Positions 7,312 to 15,273 are shown, counted from the stretch's first letter. The stretch: DNA of 15,416 nt from Alphaproteobacteria bacterium (GCA_020632875.1 JACKET010000038.1:1-15416); one strand, 5' to 3'. The notes: generated by a model not told the origin, from the sequence alone. Program-made: numbers and translations.

Positions 7312-8663
7312 CAGGCCTCCCGCCGGGTGCGGATGGATTCGAGGACTTCTTCGGTGCGCGCGCCACGGGAGCCCTTCACGAGCACCTGGTCGCCCTTCAT
7401 CAGCCAGGCCGCGAGCTGCTCGCCGGCCGCGGCACGGTCGTCGGGCACCCACACCTCGGTGCTCGACACGGCCTGGTCGGCGCGCGCCATCCGCTCGCCG
7501 ATCAGCACGATGAGGTCGAGCCCGAGCGCGTCGGCGTGGGCGAGCGTGTCGAAGTGGTAGCGGTCCTCGGCGGGTCCGAGCTCCAGCATGTCGCCCAGCA
7601 CGGCCACCTTGCGGCCCGGCACCTTCGCGAAGGCCTCGAGCGAGGCCCGCATCGACGCCGGGTTCGCGTTGTACGCGTCGTTGAAGAACCGGATGCCACC
7701 GACACTCTCGGTCCGCATCCGCATCCCGACGGGCTCGTACGCGGACATCGCCGCCGCCGCGTCCTTCAGGCTCGCCCCGGCCGCCCACGCCGCACCGAGC
7801 GCGAGCGCCGCGTTCTGGGCGAAGTGGTAGCCGAACACCGGCAGCACCATGCCGACCCTGCCCTCCGGCGTGTCGAACACGGTGCGTGTCTTCAGCGACG
7901 CCGCGCTGGGACGGACGTTCGCGATGCGGATGTCGACGTCCTCGCCCGAGCCGACCGTGATGCGGCGAACGCCGTCCGGCAGCTCCATGTCCACGAGGTA
8001 CGGGTCGTCCGCGTTCACGACCACCGAATCGCCCGGCCGCGCCGTGCGGAACAGCGCGCCCTTCTCGAACGCCACGCCGTCGAGGCCGCCGAGCTCCTCG
8101 AGGTGCGCGGGACCGACGTTCACGATCACGCGGATGTCGGGCTGCGCCATCTCGGCGAGGAACCGGATCTCGCCCGGCGAGGACGTGCCCATCTCGACGA
8201 CCATCGCGACGGCTTCGGGCTCGACGGCCACGAGCGTCATCGGCACGCCGAGGTGGTTGTTGAGGTTGCCGACGGTCTGGTGGACCGGGCCGAGGGACGA
8301 GAGCGCGAGGCTCGTGAGCGCGCGCGTGGTGGTCTTGCCGGAGCTGCCGGTGAGCCCGACGACGGGACCGGCGAAGCGCTGGCGCGCGAACCGACCGAGC
8401 TCCTGGAGCGCCTGGGTCGTGTTGTGGACGCGGACGATGCCGCCGGACCACGCTGGGTCGACCTTCTCGACGATGGCCCCGATGGCGCCGGCGTCCAGGG
8501 CCTTCTGCACGTACTCGTGCCCGTCGAACCGGTCGCCGCGGAGCGCGAGGAACCAGGCGCCCTTCGGCAGGGAGCGCGTATCGGTCCACACGGGGCCCTC
8601 GCCCGCGTCGCGGATGCGCGTGCCCCCCATGGCCTCGGCCAGCGTGGTCGCATCGAACTTCAC
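7311..8663 (-). CDS. murF: UDP-N-acetylmuramoyl-tripeptide--D-alanyl-D-alanine ligase MurF
   Basis: A 450-residue cytosolic Mur ligase that adds D-Ala-D-Ala to UDP-MurNAc-tripeptide. The N-terminal domain contains DTRSLPKGAWFLALRG at 28-43, the MurF/MurE substrate-binding pattern. The ATP P-loop is GLTGSSGKTTT at 103-113, the SSGKTTT form usual for MurF. NLNNHLGVP, EMGTSSPGEI and NDAYNANPASM are further MurF signatures, and VLGDMLELG lies in the C-terminal domain. The start is GTG at 8663, overlapping the murE stop by four bases (GTGA) with GGAGG four bases upstream. The start codon is certain in context, because upstream extension would run through murE. It sits in the usual murE-murF-mraY order. 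Confidence 0.95.
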   Translation of the reverse strand: MKFDATTLAEAMGGTRIRDAGEGPVWTDTRSLPKGAWFLALRGDRFDGHEYVQKALDAGAIGAIVEKVDPAWSGGIVRVHNTTQALQELGRFARQRFAGPVVGLTGSSGKTTTRALTSLALSSLGPVHQTVGNLNNHLGVPMTLVAVEPEAVAMVVEMGTSSPGEIRFLAEMAQPDIRVIVNVGPAHLEELGGLDGVAFEKGALFRTARPGDSVVVNADDPYLVDMELPDGVRRITVGSGEDVDIRIANVRPSAASLKTRTVFDTPEGRVGMVLPVFGYHFAQNAALALGAAWAAGASLKDAAAAMSAYEPVGMRMRTESVGGIRFFNDAYNANPASMRASLEAFAKVPGRKVAVLGDMLELGPAEDRYHFDTLAHADALGLDLIVLIGERMARADQAVSSTEVWVPDDRAAAGEQLAAWLMKGDQVLVKGSRGARTEEVLESIRTRREA

Positions 8664-10090
8664 AGCGCCTCCAGTGCGGCCTTGGCCACCAGTCGGTCGT
8701 CGAACGGACGCTTCACGCCCGCGGTCTCCTGGGTCGTCTCGTGGCCCTTGCCGGCGATCAGCACGGCGTCGCCGGGCTTCGCGCTGCGGAGCGTCCAGGC
8801 GATGGCTTCGGCGCGGTCCTCGATCGTGGCGGCCGGCTCGCCCTGCATGCCGGCGCGGATCTCCGCGAGGATGGCGCGCGGGTCCTCGCTGCGCGGGTTG
8901 TCGGAGGTGAGCACCACGCGGTCGGCGAGCCGCTCCGCCACGGCGCCCATGCGGGGCCGCTTGCCGCGGTCGCGGTCGCCGCCCGCACCGAACACGACCC
9001 AGGTCTCGCCGGACACGAGCTCTTCGACGACGGGGATGACGGTCGCGAGCGCGTCGTCGGAGTGCGCGTAGTCCACGAGGACGAGCAGCCCACGGTCGTT
9101 CGGCACCACCTCGAGGCGTCCCGGGGCACCCGCCACGCGTCCGAGCGCGTCGGCCGCCGCGTCGAGCGACACGCCGACGGACAGGCAGATGCCGAGGGCG
9201 GCGACGAGGTTCAGCGCGTTGTGGCGTCCGACGAGGCCCGACTCGATGCGGGCCCGGCCGAGCGGCGTGTCGACGGTGAGGTCCATGCCCTTCGCCGTCA
9301 GCGCCGAGTCGACGATTCGCAGATCGGATTCGGCGAATCCGTAGGTCCAGCGGTCTTCGGGAGCGTGCATGTCGGTCCACGCGGGGTCGTCGGAGCAGAG
9401 CAGTGCACGCGGCATGCCACCGGGCGGGCGGAGGCTCTGGAACAGCAGGGCCTTGGCGTCGCGGTAGGCCTCCATCGAGCCGTGGAAGTCGAGGTGGTCG
9501 CGCGTGAGGTTCGTGAACACGCCGATGTGGAAGCCGAGCCCCTCGACGCGCCGCTGCACCAGGCCGATGGAGCTGACCTCCATCAGCACGACCTCGACAC
9601 CGGCATCGCGCATGTCCGCGAGGAGCGGGTGCAGCAGGTGGGCCTCGGGCGTCGTGAAGCCGGTGGCGCGGGCCTCTCCGGCGACGGAGTTCCCGGTGGT
9701 GCCGACGCGGCCGCAGCGGATGCCGAGGTCGGTCAGCGCCTGCTCGGCCAGCGTGGTGACGGTCGTCTTGCCGTTCGTGCCGGTGACGCCGACGACCTTC
9801 AGCGCCTGCGCGGGGTTCCCCGCGAGCACGGCGGCGATGCGCGCCAGGGCGACCTTGGTGTCGGGGACCACGACGGTCGGCATGCTCGCGGCGACGGGCC
9901 GCTCCACGAAGGCCACGCCGTGCGTCAGACGCGGGACGAAGTCGTGCCCGTCGGTCTTCCCGCCGACGATGGCGACGAACACGGTGTCGGGGCGCACCTC
10001 ACGGGAATCGCGCGTCACGTGGCGGATCTCGGGATCCACAGCGTGCGTGCACTGGAGTCCCAGTGCCTCGAGGAGGGCGGAGAGCTTCAT
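8660..10090 (-). CDS. murE: UDP-N-acetylmuramoyl-L-alanyl-D-glutamate--2,6-diaminopimelate ligase MurE
   Basis: A 476-residue cytosolic Mur ligase that adds the third stem-peptide residue. TRDSREVRPDTVFVA (26-40) is the N-terminal substrate-binding strand. The P-loop is GVTGTNGKTTVTT at 101-113. Lys213 in DAKALLF fits the carbamylated lysine. DNPR at 397-400 is the signature of meso-diaminopimelate-specific MurE, in contrast to the Lys-adding enzymes, so the wall is predicted to be DAP type. AGKGHE at 446-451 is also conserved. A small oddity: the usual EVSSH...QHRV segment reads EVSSIGLVQRRV at 171-182, so two histidines are replaced, although the Arg is kept. It is the first gene after a 1.27 kb non-coding gap. 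No purine-rich ribosome site is visible before the ATG. Confidence 0.95.
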   Translation of the reverse strand: MKLSALLEALGLQCTHAVDPEIRHVTRDSREVRPDTVFVAIVGGKTDGHDFVPRLTHGVAFVERPVAASMPTVVVPDTKVALARIAAVLAGNPAQALKVVGVTGTNGKTTVTTLAEQALTDLGIRCGRVGTTGNSVAGEARATGFTTPEAHLLHPLLADMRDAGVEVVLMEVSSIGLVQRRVEGLGFHIGVFTNLTRDHLDFHGSMEAYRDAKALLFQSLRPPGGMPRALLCSDDPAWTDMHAPEDRWTYGFAESDLRIVDSALTAKGMDLTVDTPLGRARIESGLVGRHNALNLVAALGICLSVGVSLDAAADALGRVAGAPGRLEVVPNDRGLLVLVDYAHSDDALATVIPVVEELVSGETWVVFGAGGDRDRGKRPRMGAVAERLADRVVLTSDNPRSEDPRAILAEIRAGMQGEPAATIEDRAEAIAWTLRSAKPGDAVLIAGKGHETTQETAGVKRPFDDRLVAKAALEAL

Positions 10091-10168
10091 GGGGAGCCCG
10101 TGGGGCGGGGGGAGGCGCGAGTCGGGGGGAGGGCGTGGTCTGGCGGGGGAAGTGCCGGAGCCGAGGTG

Positions 10169-10197
10169 ATCTTATCGGGCCGGGATCGCGGCCACAA
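10169..10197 (-). promoter_or_regulatory. Candidate promoter for murE-ftsW
   Basis: On the minus strand TTGTGG (10192-10197) and TAAGAT (10169-10174) are separated by exactly 17 bases. The -10 matches four of six consensus bases and the -35 three of six. Transcription would start near 10162, leaving a leader of about 70 nt before the murE ATG. A promoter is expected here because murE is separated from ftsI by a long gap and a possible terminator. Confidence 0.4.
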
Positions 10198-10221
10198 GCA
10201 AAGAGTCGCGTTCGTGTGCGC

Positions 10222-10289
10222 GTGGACCGTGGACCATGGACCGGGAGGCGCGTGCGCGTGCGCGTGCGCGTGCGCGTGCCCGATTGGGG
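10222..10289. repeat. Composite repeat module, copy 1
   Basis: Three 7-nt units (GTGGACC twice, then ATGGACC) at 10222-10242, then GGGAGG, then about five GTGCGC hexamers to about 10278, ending in GATTGGGG at 10282-10289. The same order of parts recurs at 10308-10386. Confidence 0.8.
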
Positions 10290-10307
10290 CGCCGCGCGGG
10301 TCTGGGC

Positions 10308-10386
<79 letters not shown>

Positions 10387-10479
10387 GGTGGACAGCCCGC
10401 CGGAACGAGGAATGCTCCGCCTCCGAGCACGAATTTATCGGCGTTCATCCGTGAGCGAGCCCGCAGGCAGAAGGCTTGG

Positions 10480-10534
10480 TGTGAAACTCACCGAGGCTCT
10501 GCGTTCGGACTGTGAAATTCAGCCGAGCTCTGTG
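10480..10534. repeat. Imperfect 24-nt direct repeat, 31 nt apart
   Basis: Both copies (10480-10503 and 10511-10534) start TGTGAAA, continue with TCA and CCGAG, and end CTCTG plus two bases. They match at about 20 of 24 positions when single-base gaps are allowed. Two copies only, so neither a CRISPR nor a long array. Function unknown. Confidence 0.5.
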
Positions 10535-10621
10535 CATGGGCCCCGAGGCGCTGCCTCCGGATCCTTCCGCCGCCGGCCTGAAGGACGCCCCACCGAACGG
10601 CCTCCGAGAGCCTCCGTGCCC

Positions 10622-10915
<294 letters not shown>

Positions 10916-10935
10916 GCGATTGGGGCGCGGCACGG

Positions 10936-10980
10936 GGTCCATGGCCAGGCCCAGAAACGGAGGACCGACGGCCATGGACC
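10936..10980. repeat. 11-bp perfect inverted repeat around CCATGG
   Basis: GGTCCATGGCC at 10936-10946 and GGCCATGGACC at 10970-10980 are perfect inverted copies separated by 23 nt. Each arm contains the smaller palindrome CCATGG. ATGGACC also ends the heptamer run at 10236-10242. Could form a stem-loop; role unknown. Confidence 0.65.
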
Positions 10981-10986
10981 TCGAGA

Positions 10987-11000
10987 ATTGACACGTCAAT
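10987..11000. promoter_or_regulatory. Dyad ATTGAC-AC-GTCAAT in an AT-richer patch
   Basis: Six-base inverted arms with a two-base centre, in a local AT-richer patch that stands out from the flanking GC-rich DNA. On the plus strand it contains a perfect TTGACA, but no -10 lies at the right distance on either strand. Possible operator or relic promoter. Confidence 0.35.
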
Positions 11001-11065
11001 ACATGAGTAGAACGAGCGATAAAGGCGCGTACTCGCCACTACAGCGATGTTCGGGTTCGCTCTGA

Positions 11066-11090
11066 CACCGGATTCGGTGAAGTACTTCAC
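11066..11090. promoter_or_regulatory. Small hairpin plus perfect 14-bp palindrome GTGAAGTACTTCAC
   Basis: CACCG-GATT-CGGTG at 11066-11079 can form a five-bp hairpin. It overlaps GTGAAGTACTTCAC at 11077-11090, which is a perfect palindrome. The palindrome looks like a dimeric protein-binding site. No gene starts next to it, so its target is unclear. Confidence 0.35.
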
Positions 11091-11321
11091 ACACGTCCGG
11101 CACGAGACCCACACCCAACACGCGCGCCCTCCACCCCACGATCCCGCCCAAGCAGGGCGAGGGCCCGGACGGCGGGGGCTCACGAGGGTCTGAGGGCGTT
11201 CGGACACTTCGTACTGGCACGAGACTGTGGGTCGGGCGGTCCGGAATCGTGGGGACTCGATTCGGGACGGCGGGCAGGCCGATCCCCAGCGTGCTCCACC
11301 TCGAGCGAGGTGCTGGGTCGC

Positions 11322-11349
11322 GAAAGCCCCCACCCGTCCGGGCAGGGGG
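11322..11349 (-). terminator. Candidate weak intrinsic terminator after ftsI
   Basis: About 15 nt past the ftsI stop, five C and five G (11327-11331 with 11345-11349) pair outside an inner CCC/GGG stem. In the minus-strand transcript the stem is followed by CTTTC, a short U tract. The stem is GC-rich but the U run is only three, so termination may be partial or Rho-assisted. Confidence 0.4.
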
Positions 11350-11364
11350 AGAGGTTTTCAAAGG

Positions 11365-13350
11365 TCACTGGAAGGTGACGGACACCTTCTCGCCAGGCGC
11401 GAGGCGCGCGCCTGCAGGCGGAGCCTGCGCGACGACCACACCGGAGCCCTTCAGCTCGACACCGAGGCCGGTGCCCTGGACGCCGCGGAGGACGTCACGC
11501 ACGGAACGGCCCGCGAAGTCGGGAACCGTCCACTCCGAGCCGCTCCACGCGACGCGCAGCGGGCCGGGGTCTTCGAGCGGCTCGATCGGACCGGGGCCGA
11601 TGGGCTCGCCGAGCAGCTCGGGGTCGGGCGGGATGTTCAGGTAGCGCATCGCCGCGCCCGCCAGCTCCGCGAAGGCCGGACCGGCCACGGACCCGCCGTA
11701 CCGGCTGCCCTTCCGCGGCTGGTCGACCACCACGACCACCGTGATGGCCGGGTCGTCGGCGGGGATGAAGCCCATGAACGAGCCGATACGGGCGGACGCG
11801 CTGTACTTGCCGTCGACGACCTTCTCCGCGGTGCCGGTCTTCCCGGCCACCAGGTAGCCGGGCACCCGCGCCCGCGTGGCCGTGCCGCCCTGCTCGGTGA
11901 CGGTGACCATCGCGCGGGCCACGTCCTTCGCGGTCTTCTCGCTGATGACGCGCGCTTCGGCCATCGGCTCCTTGATGACCTCCGGGACGCCGTGGACATC
12001 CTCGATGCGCGACACGAGCCGCGGACGCATCCGGACGCCGCCGTTGGCGAGGGTGGCGGTCGCGGCGGCGACCTGGAGCGGCGTGGCCGTCATGCCCTGC
12101 CCGTACGAGGTCGTGGCGAGCTCGATGGGCTTGATGCGCTCGGGCGACCGGATGATGCCGGCGCGCTCGCCGGGGAGCGGGAGGCCGGTGCGGCGCGTGA
12201 ACCCGAACGCGCGCATGTAGTCCGTGAACTTCTCGGCCCCGAGCCGGATGGCGAGCTTCGCCGACCCGATGTTGCTCGAGTACTTGATGACTTCTCCGAC
12301 CGTCACGACGTTGTGCGGGTGGTCGTCGTGGATGCGCGCGCGTCCGATGCGGTACGAGCCGCCCTCGCAGTCGATCGACGAGTCGATGGAGACGAGCCCC
12401 TCCTCGATCGCCGCGGCCACGTTGAAGGGCTTGAGCACGGAGCCGGGCTCGATGGCGTCCTGGACGGCGTGGTTGCGGCGCGGAGCCGGGTCCTCCTCCA
12501 CGGCGTTCGGGTTGAACGTCGGGGCGTTGGCCATCGCGAGCACGTCGCCGGTCTTGTGGTCGAGGACGATGATGGACGCGGCGACCGGGTCGGACCGCTC
12601 GATGACGCCTTCGAGCGCGCGCTCCGCCATGCGCTGGATCTGGCGGTCGAGCGTCGTGTGGACGTCCATGCCCATCATGTCGTCGCGGGTGCGCTGCCCG
12701 TCGATCGAGTACCCGCGCAGGTCGCGCCGGCGCTGCAGCAGGAGCGAGCCCCCGCGGAGCTGCTCGTCGAGCTGCTTCTCGAGTCCCGCGCGACCGCGCC
12801 CCGCCGCGTCGACGAAGCCGAGCACCTGCGCGGCCAGCATCTCCTCCGGGTAGTAGCGGCGGGCCCCCTGCTCCACGTCGAGCGCCAGGTGGCCGAGCTC
12901 TTCGATGCGCGCGGCCACGCTGGGGTGGACGCGCGTCGCGAGCCGTGCGTAGCGGGACTGCCGCCGCATCCGCTCCGCCACGTCCGCCACGTCCATGTCG
13001 AGGATGCGCGCGACCTTCGCGGCGAGCGCGTCGACCTCCTCCTCGGGCACGAGCTGCGGGTCGACCACGATGTTCGGCGTCGCGACGCTGGCGGCGAGGC
13101 GGTGCCCGTTGCGGTCGTAGATGGCGCCCCGCCGTGCGGCGAGCTTCACGCTCCCCCACCGCTGCGTGCTGGCGGCCGTGATGGTCTGCTCGTGCGGCAG
13201 CAGGCACAGCTGGACGCCCCGCGCGCCCACGCCGGCCAGCAGGACGAGCAGGATGCCCCCCACGCCCCACAGACGGCGCCGCGCGCGAGCGCGCACCACG
13301 TCGGGCGCCTCGATCCGCAGCTCCGGAGGGAGGGTCCCCTCGAGGGTCAC
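11365..13350 (-). CDS. ftsI: Septal transpeptidase FtsI (class B PBP) with C-terminal PASTA domain
   Basis: A 661-residue membrane-anchored penicillin-binding protein that crosslinks septal peptidoglycan with FtsW. One transmembrane helix at about 28-48 follows a basic N-terminus. RGAIYDRNG at 74-82 opens the PBP dimerisation domain. Transpeptidase motifs are complete: SVLK with catalytic Ser304, SSN at 358-360, and KTG at 504-506. A single PASTA domain occupies about 606-661 (VPDFAGRSV to the end); such domains occur in class B PBPs of Gram-positive bacteria (PBP2x, SpoVD) and Myxococcota. A Pro-rich linker (574-597) precedes it. The start is GTG at 13350, overlapping the ftsL stop by four bases (GTGA); the long upstream extension lies over ftsL and is not coding. 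It is followed by a non-coding gap instead of murE. Confidence 0.95.
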   Translation of the reverse strand: MTLEGTLPPELRIEAPDVVRARARRRLWGVGGILLVLLAGVGARGVQLCLLPHEQTITAASTQRWGSVKLAARRGAIYDRNGHRLAASVATPNIVVDPQLVPEEEVDALAAKVARILDMDVADVAERMRRQSRYARLATRVHPSVAARIEELGHLALDVEQGARRYYPEEMLAAQVLGFVDAAGRGRAGLEKQLDEQLRGGSLLLQRRRDLRGYSIDGQRTRDDMMGMDVHTTLDRQIQRMAERALEGVIERSDPVAASIIVLDHKTGDVLAMANAPTFNPNAVEEDPAPRRNHAVQDAIEPGSVLKPFNVAAAIEEGLVSIDSSIDCEGGSYRIGRARIHDDHPHNVVTVGEVIKYSSNIGSAKLAIRLGAEKFTDYMRAFGFTRRTGLPLPGERAGIIRSPERIKPIELATTSYGQGMTATPLQVAAATATLANGGVRMRPRLVSRIEDVHGVPEVIKEPMAEARVISEKTAKDVARAMVTVTEQGGTATRARVPGYLVAGKTGTAEKVVDGKYSASARIGSFMGFIPADDPAITVVVVVDQPRKGSRYGGSVAGPAFAELAGAAMRYLNIPPDPELLGEPIGPGPIEPLEDPGPLRVAWSGSEWTVPDFAGRSVRDVLRGVQGTGLGVELKGSGVVVAQAPPAGARLAPGEKVSVTFQ

Positions 13351-13688
13351 GGCTTCACCACCGTGTCGAGCCGCGCCGCGCCCGTCAGGCCCATCGCCGT
13401 GGCGGTCGCCTCGACGGCCACCACGCGCGCCCGCGCTTCGTGCTCCAGCGTGAGCCGGTCGTTCAGGACGCGGGCGTCGAGGATGGCCTTCGACGTGCGG
13501 TCCAGGTCCTTGCGGAGCTGCTGCACCTCGAGGCGCACCATGGCGCCCGCCACCGCGACACCGAAGAGCGCGGCGAGGAACACGGCGTGCCGCCAGAGCG
13601 GGAGCAGGCGGCGTCCGAGGTGGAGCGGGACTGCCAGCCCGGCGGGCGCCGAGGTGGCGGTGGCTTCGGTGGTCAGGGAGCGTTCCAC
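13347..13688 (-). CDS. ftsL: Cell division protein FtsL-like
   Basis: A 113-residue bitopic membrane protein. A short cytosolic N-terminus is followed by one hydrophobic helix at about 34-54 and then a coiled-coil-prone stretch at about 53-88 with Leu/Val/Arg heptads. This is the layout of FtsL, which pairs with FtsB and FtsQ to activate FtsWI. Sequence conservation in this family is low, so the call rests on size, topology and its place between rsmH and ftsI. The GTG at 13688 is chosen because AGAGG lies five bases upstream; the gene then overlaps the end of rsmH by 16 nt. It overlaps ftsI by four bases at its end. Confidence 0.8.
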   Translation of the reverse strand: MERSLTTEATATSAPAGLAVPLHLGRRLLPLWRHAVFLAALFGVAVAGAMVRLEVQQLRKDLDRTSKAILDARVLNDRLTLEHEARARVVAVEATATAMGLTGAARLDTVVKP

Positions 13689-14587
13689 GGGAGCCTCTCT
13701 GCAACCCGCAGCCTGGCGGACCGGGCGCGCGGGTTGTCGTCTTCGGGGGAGGGAGTGCGGGGAGGGAGCACCTTGAGGTGCACGGGACCCACGGGGTTGC
13801 CCCATGGGTCGCGGGGAGCGGTCTTGCCGGAGCGGTCCGCGAAGAACTGCTTCACCATCCGATCCTCCAGCGAGTGGAAGGAGAGGATGGCGACGCGTCC
13901 GCCGGGCTTCAGGGTACCGACGGACGCATCGAGGAGGGCCTGGAGCTCGACGAGCTCTTCGTTCACGGCGATTCGGAGGGCTTGGAAGGTGCGCGTGGCC
14001 GGATGGATCCGGCCCCGGCGGGCGGGGGGAGGGACAGCGGCGGAGATGGCGTTCGCGAGGACCAGCGTGTCGGACCAGGGGCGTCCGGTGACGATGGTCT
14101 TCGCGATCCGGCGAGCGAGGCGGTCCTCGCCGAAGTGGAAGATCAGGTCGGCGAGCTCGGACTCCGAGAGCTCGTTGACCAGGACCGACGCGGGCGAGCC
14201 GGACGTGGGGTCCATGCGCATGTCGATCGGGCCGGAGAAGCGGAACGAGAACCCGCGGTCGGCCGTGTCGAGCTGGTGCGAGCTGACGCCCAGGTCGGCG
14301 AGGATGCCGTCGACCGCGTCGATGCCGAGCCGCGCGAGGACCTCGCCGATCTCGGAGAACCGCGCATGCACCGGCACCAGCCGGTCGGACCCGATGCGCG
14401 CCGCAGCGGCCGCCAGCGCGGCGGGGTCGCGGTCCAGGCCGATGACGCGGCAGTCCGCGGCGGCCAGGATGCGCTCGGTGTGCCCTCCGCCACCCAGCGT
14501 GCAGTCGACGTAGACGCCGCCGTCGCGGGGCTGGAGCGCTTCGACGCACTCCTCGAGCATCACGGTCTCGTGGGCGTAGCCGGTCAT
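13673..14587 (-). CDS. rsmH: 16S rRNA (cytosine-1402 N4)-methyltransferase RsmH
   Basis: A 304-residue SAM-dependent methyltransferase (formerly MraW) that N4-methylates C1402 of 16S rRNA in the decoding centre. YVDCTLGGGGHTE at 26-38 is the SAM-binding loop, GLDRDP at 50-55 holds the ribose-binding acid, and ADLGVSSHQLD at 97-107 is a family signature. FQALRIAVNEEL (201-212), SFHSLEDR (236-243) and NPRARSARLRVAER (285-298) complete the pattern. The ATG at 14587 overlaps the mraZ stop by four bases (ATGA), with GGGGAG upstream. Length and order are typical for the second gene of a dcw cluster. Confidence 0.96.
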   Translation of the reverse strand: MTGYAHETVMLEECVEALQPRDGGVYVDCTLGGGGHTERILAAADCRVIGLDRDPAALAAAAARIGSDRLVPVHARFSEIGEVLARLGIDAVDGILADLGVSSHQLDTADRGFSFRFSGPIDMRMDPTSGSPASVLVNELSESELADLIFHFGEDRLARRIAKTIVTGRPWSDTLVLANAISAAVPPPARRGRIHPATRTFQALRIAVNEELVELQALLDASVGTLKPGGRVAILSFHSLEDRMVKQFFADRSGKTAPRDPWGNPVGPVHLKVLPPRTPSPEDDNPRARSARLRVAERLPWNAP

Positions 14588-15033
14588 CGCGTCACGCTCC
14601 CCGGCATGCCGGAGCGGCCGTCGGTGCGGTCGACCGACGTGCGGAACCGCGATTCCCACGTGTCCTTGTCCCAGATCTCGATGCGGTTCAGCACGCTCGA
14701 GACCACGACCTCCTTGTCGAGCCCGGCGAGGTCGCGCAGGGGCGGCGGCACCCGCACGCGCCCGGCGCTGTCGATCTCCACGTCCTGCGCGGGGGACAGG
14801 ATGGCGTGCGTGAAGTCCATCACGTCCGTGTCGAACGGGTCGCGCGCGAGCAGCGGACGCTCGACGTGCTCCTCGAAGTCCCCGGCGGTCCAGCCCCAGA
14901 CCGCGCCCTTGTGGAACGTCAGCACCAACGAATCCACCCCGTGCTCGCCGAGCGCACGCCGGATGGGCGCGGGCAGGGCGAGCCTTCCCTTCGCATCCAG
15001 AGTGGCATTGGCCTGGCAGCGGACTCGGAGCAT
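14584..15033 (-). CDS. mraZ: Transcriptional regulator MraZ
   Basis: A 149-residue protein with two SpoVT-AbrB-like DNA-binding domains. The first carries LDAKGRLALP at 12-21 and the second IDSAGRVRVP at 87-96; both hold the DxxGR motif of MraZ. In E. coli MraZ represses its own dcw operon by binding tandem repeats upstream of mraZ, and it forms ring-shaped oligomers. Here a long run of GTGG boxes at 10-bp spacing lies 42 nt before the start, which strongly suggests the same autoregulation. No clear ribosome site precedes the ATG. It is the promoter-proximal gene of the mraZ-rsmH-ftsL-ftsI unit. Confidence 0.95.
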   Translation of the reverse strand: MLRVRCQANATLDAKGRLALPAPIRRALGEHGVDSLVLTFHKGAVWGWTAGDFEEHVERPLLARDPFDTDVMDFTHAILSPAQDVEIDSAGRVRVPPPLRDLAGLDKEVVVSSVLNRIEIWDKDTWESRFRTSVDRTDGRSGMPGSVTR

Positions 15034-15075
15034 CGGTTCGCGGGGGCTGAGGGGGAGCGGGGCAAGTCCGGTGTA

Positions 15076-15149
15076 CCACGCCTCCCCACTTCACACCACT
15101 CTCTCCCACCCACCTCCACCCCTCACCACTTCGTCCACAGATCATCCAC
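15076..15149 (-). promoter_or_regulatory. Extended MraZ operator: six to eight GTGG boxes at 10-bp period
   Basis: Read on the plus strand as CCAC, boxes begin at 15076, 15086, 15096, 15106, 15116 and 15126, an exact 10-bp period. Two more begin at 15135 (one base out of register) and 15146 (back in register). In the mRNA sense each is GTGG followed by mostly purine-rich six-base spacers. E. coli MraZ sites are TGGG repeats with 10-bp period and Mollicutes sites contain GTGG, also at 10-bp period, so assignment to MraZ is well founded. Confidence 0.8.
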
Positions 15150-15167
15150 AGGGCATGTGGATTTCAA
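15139..15167 (-). promoter_or_regulatory. Candidate mraZ promoter
   Basis: On the minus strand TTGAAA at 15162-15167 matches the -35 at five of six bases. A 17-base spacer gives TGATCT at 15139-15144 (poor); a 15-base spacer gives GATGAT at 15141-15146 (four of six). An alternative is TGGACA near 15211-15216 with CGTAAA 17 bases on. In the first case the MraZ boxes overlap the -10 and the start site, fitting repression. Confidence 0.35.
15144..15162. promoter_or_regulatory. Dyad ATCCACA-N5-TGTGGAT, DnaA-box-like
   Basis: Perfect seven-base inverted arms with a five-base centre, lying between the candidate -35 and -10 of mraZ. TCATCCACA at 15142-15150 differs from the DnaA box TTATCCACA by one base. 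A further GTCCACA is at 15133-15139. It may be a DnaA or other operator; the left arm also contains one of the GTGG boxes. Confidence 0.4.
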
Positions 15168-15273
15168 TATTCTGCTTGAAACGACCTTTACGCGAATCGT
15201 GATCCCGTTTGTCCACTGAGGGAGAACGGTGGATCTCCGCCGCGATTTCTGGGCGATCCCGATCCGGATCCTC

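Noticed and set aside
3819..9071. Long plus-strand frames opposite ftsW, murD, mraY, murF and murE
   Set aside because: High-GC antisense shadows; the minus-strand products carry complete family motifs.
10988..11023. Sigma70 promoter from the perfect TTGACA on the plus strand
   Set aside because: No -10 at 16-18 bases; the nearest AT-rich hexamer (GATAAA) is 24 bases away, and no gene follows.
11040..11075. tRNA T-arm-like GGGTTCG
   Set aside because: No matching acceptor stem, anticodon arm or CCA end around it.
11297..11312. CACCTCG-AG-CGAGGTG as a terminator for ftsI
   Set aside because: Seven-bp arms but a two-base loop, no T tract, and another hairpin lies nearer the ftsI stop.
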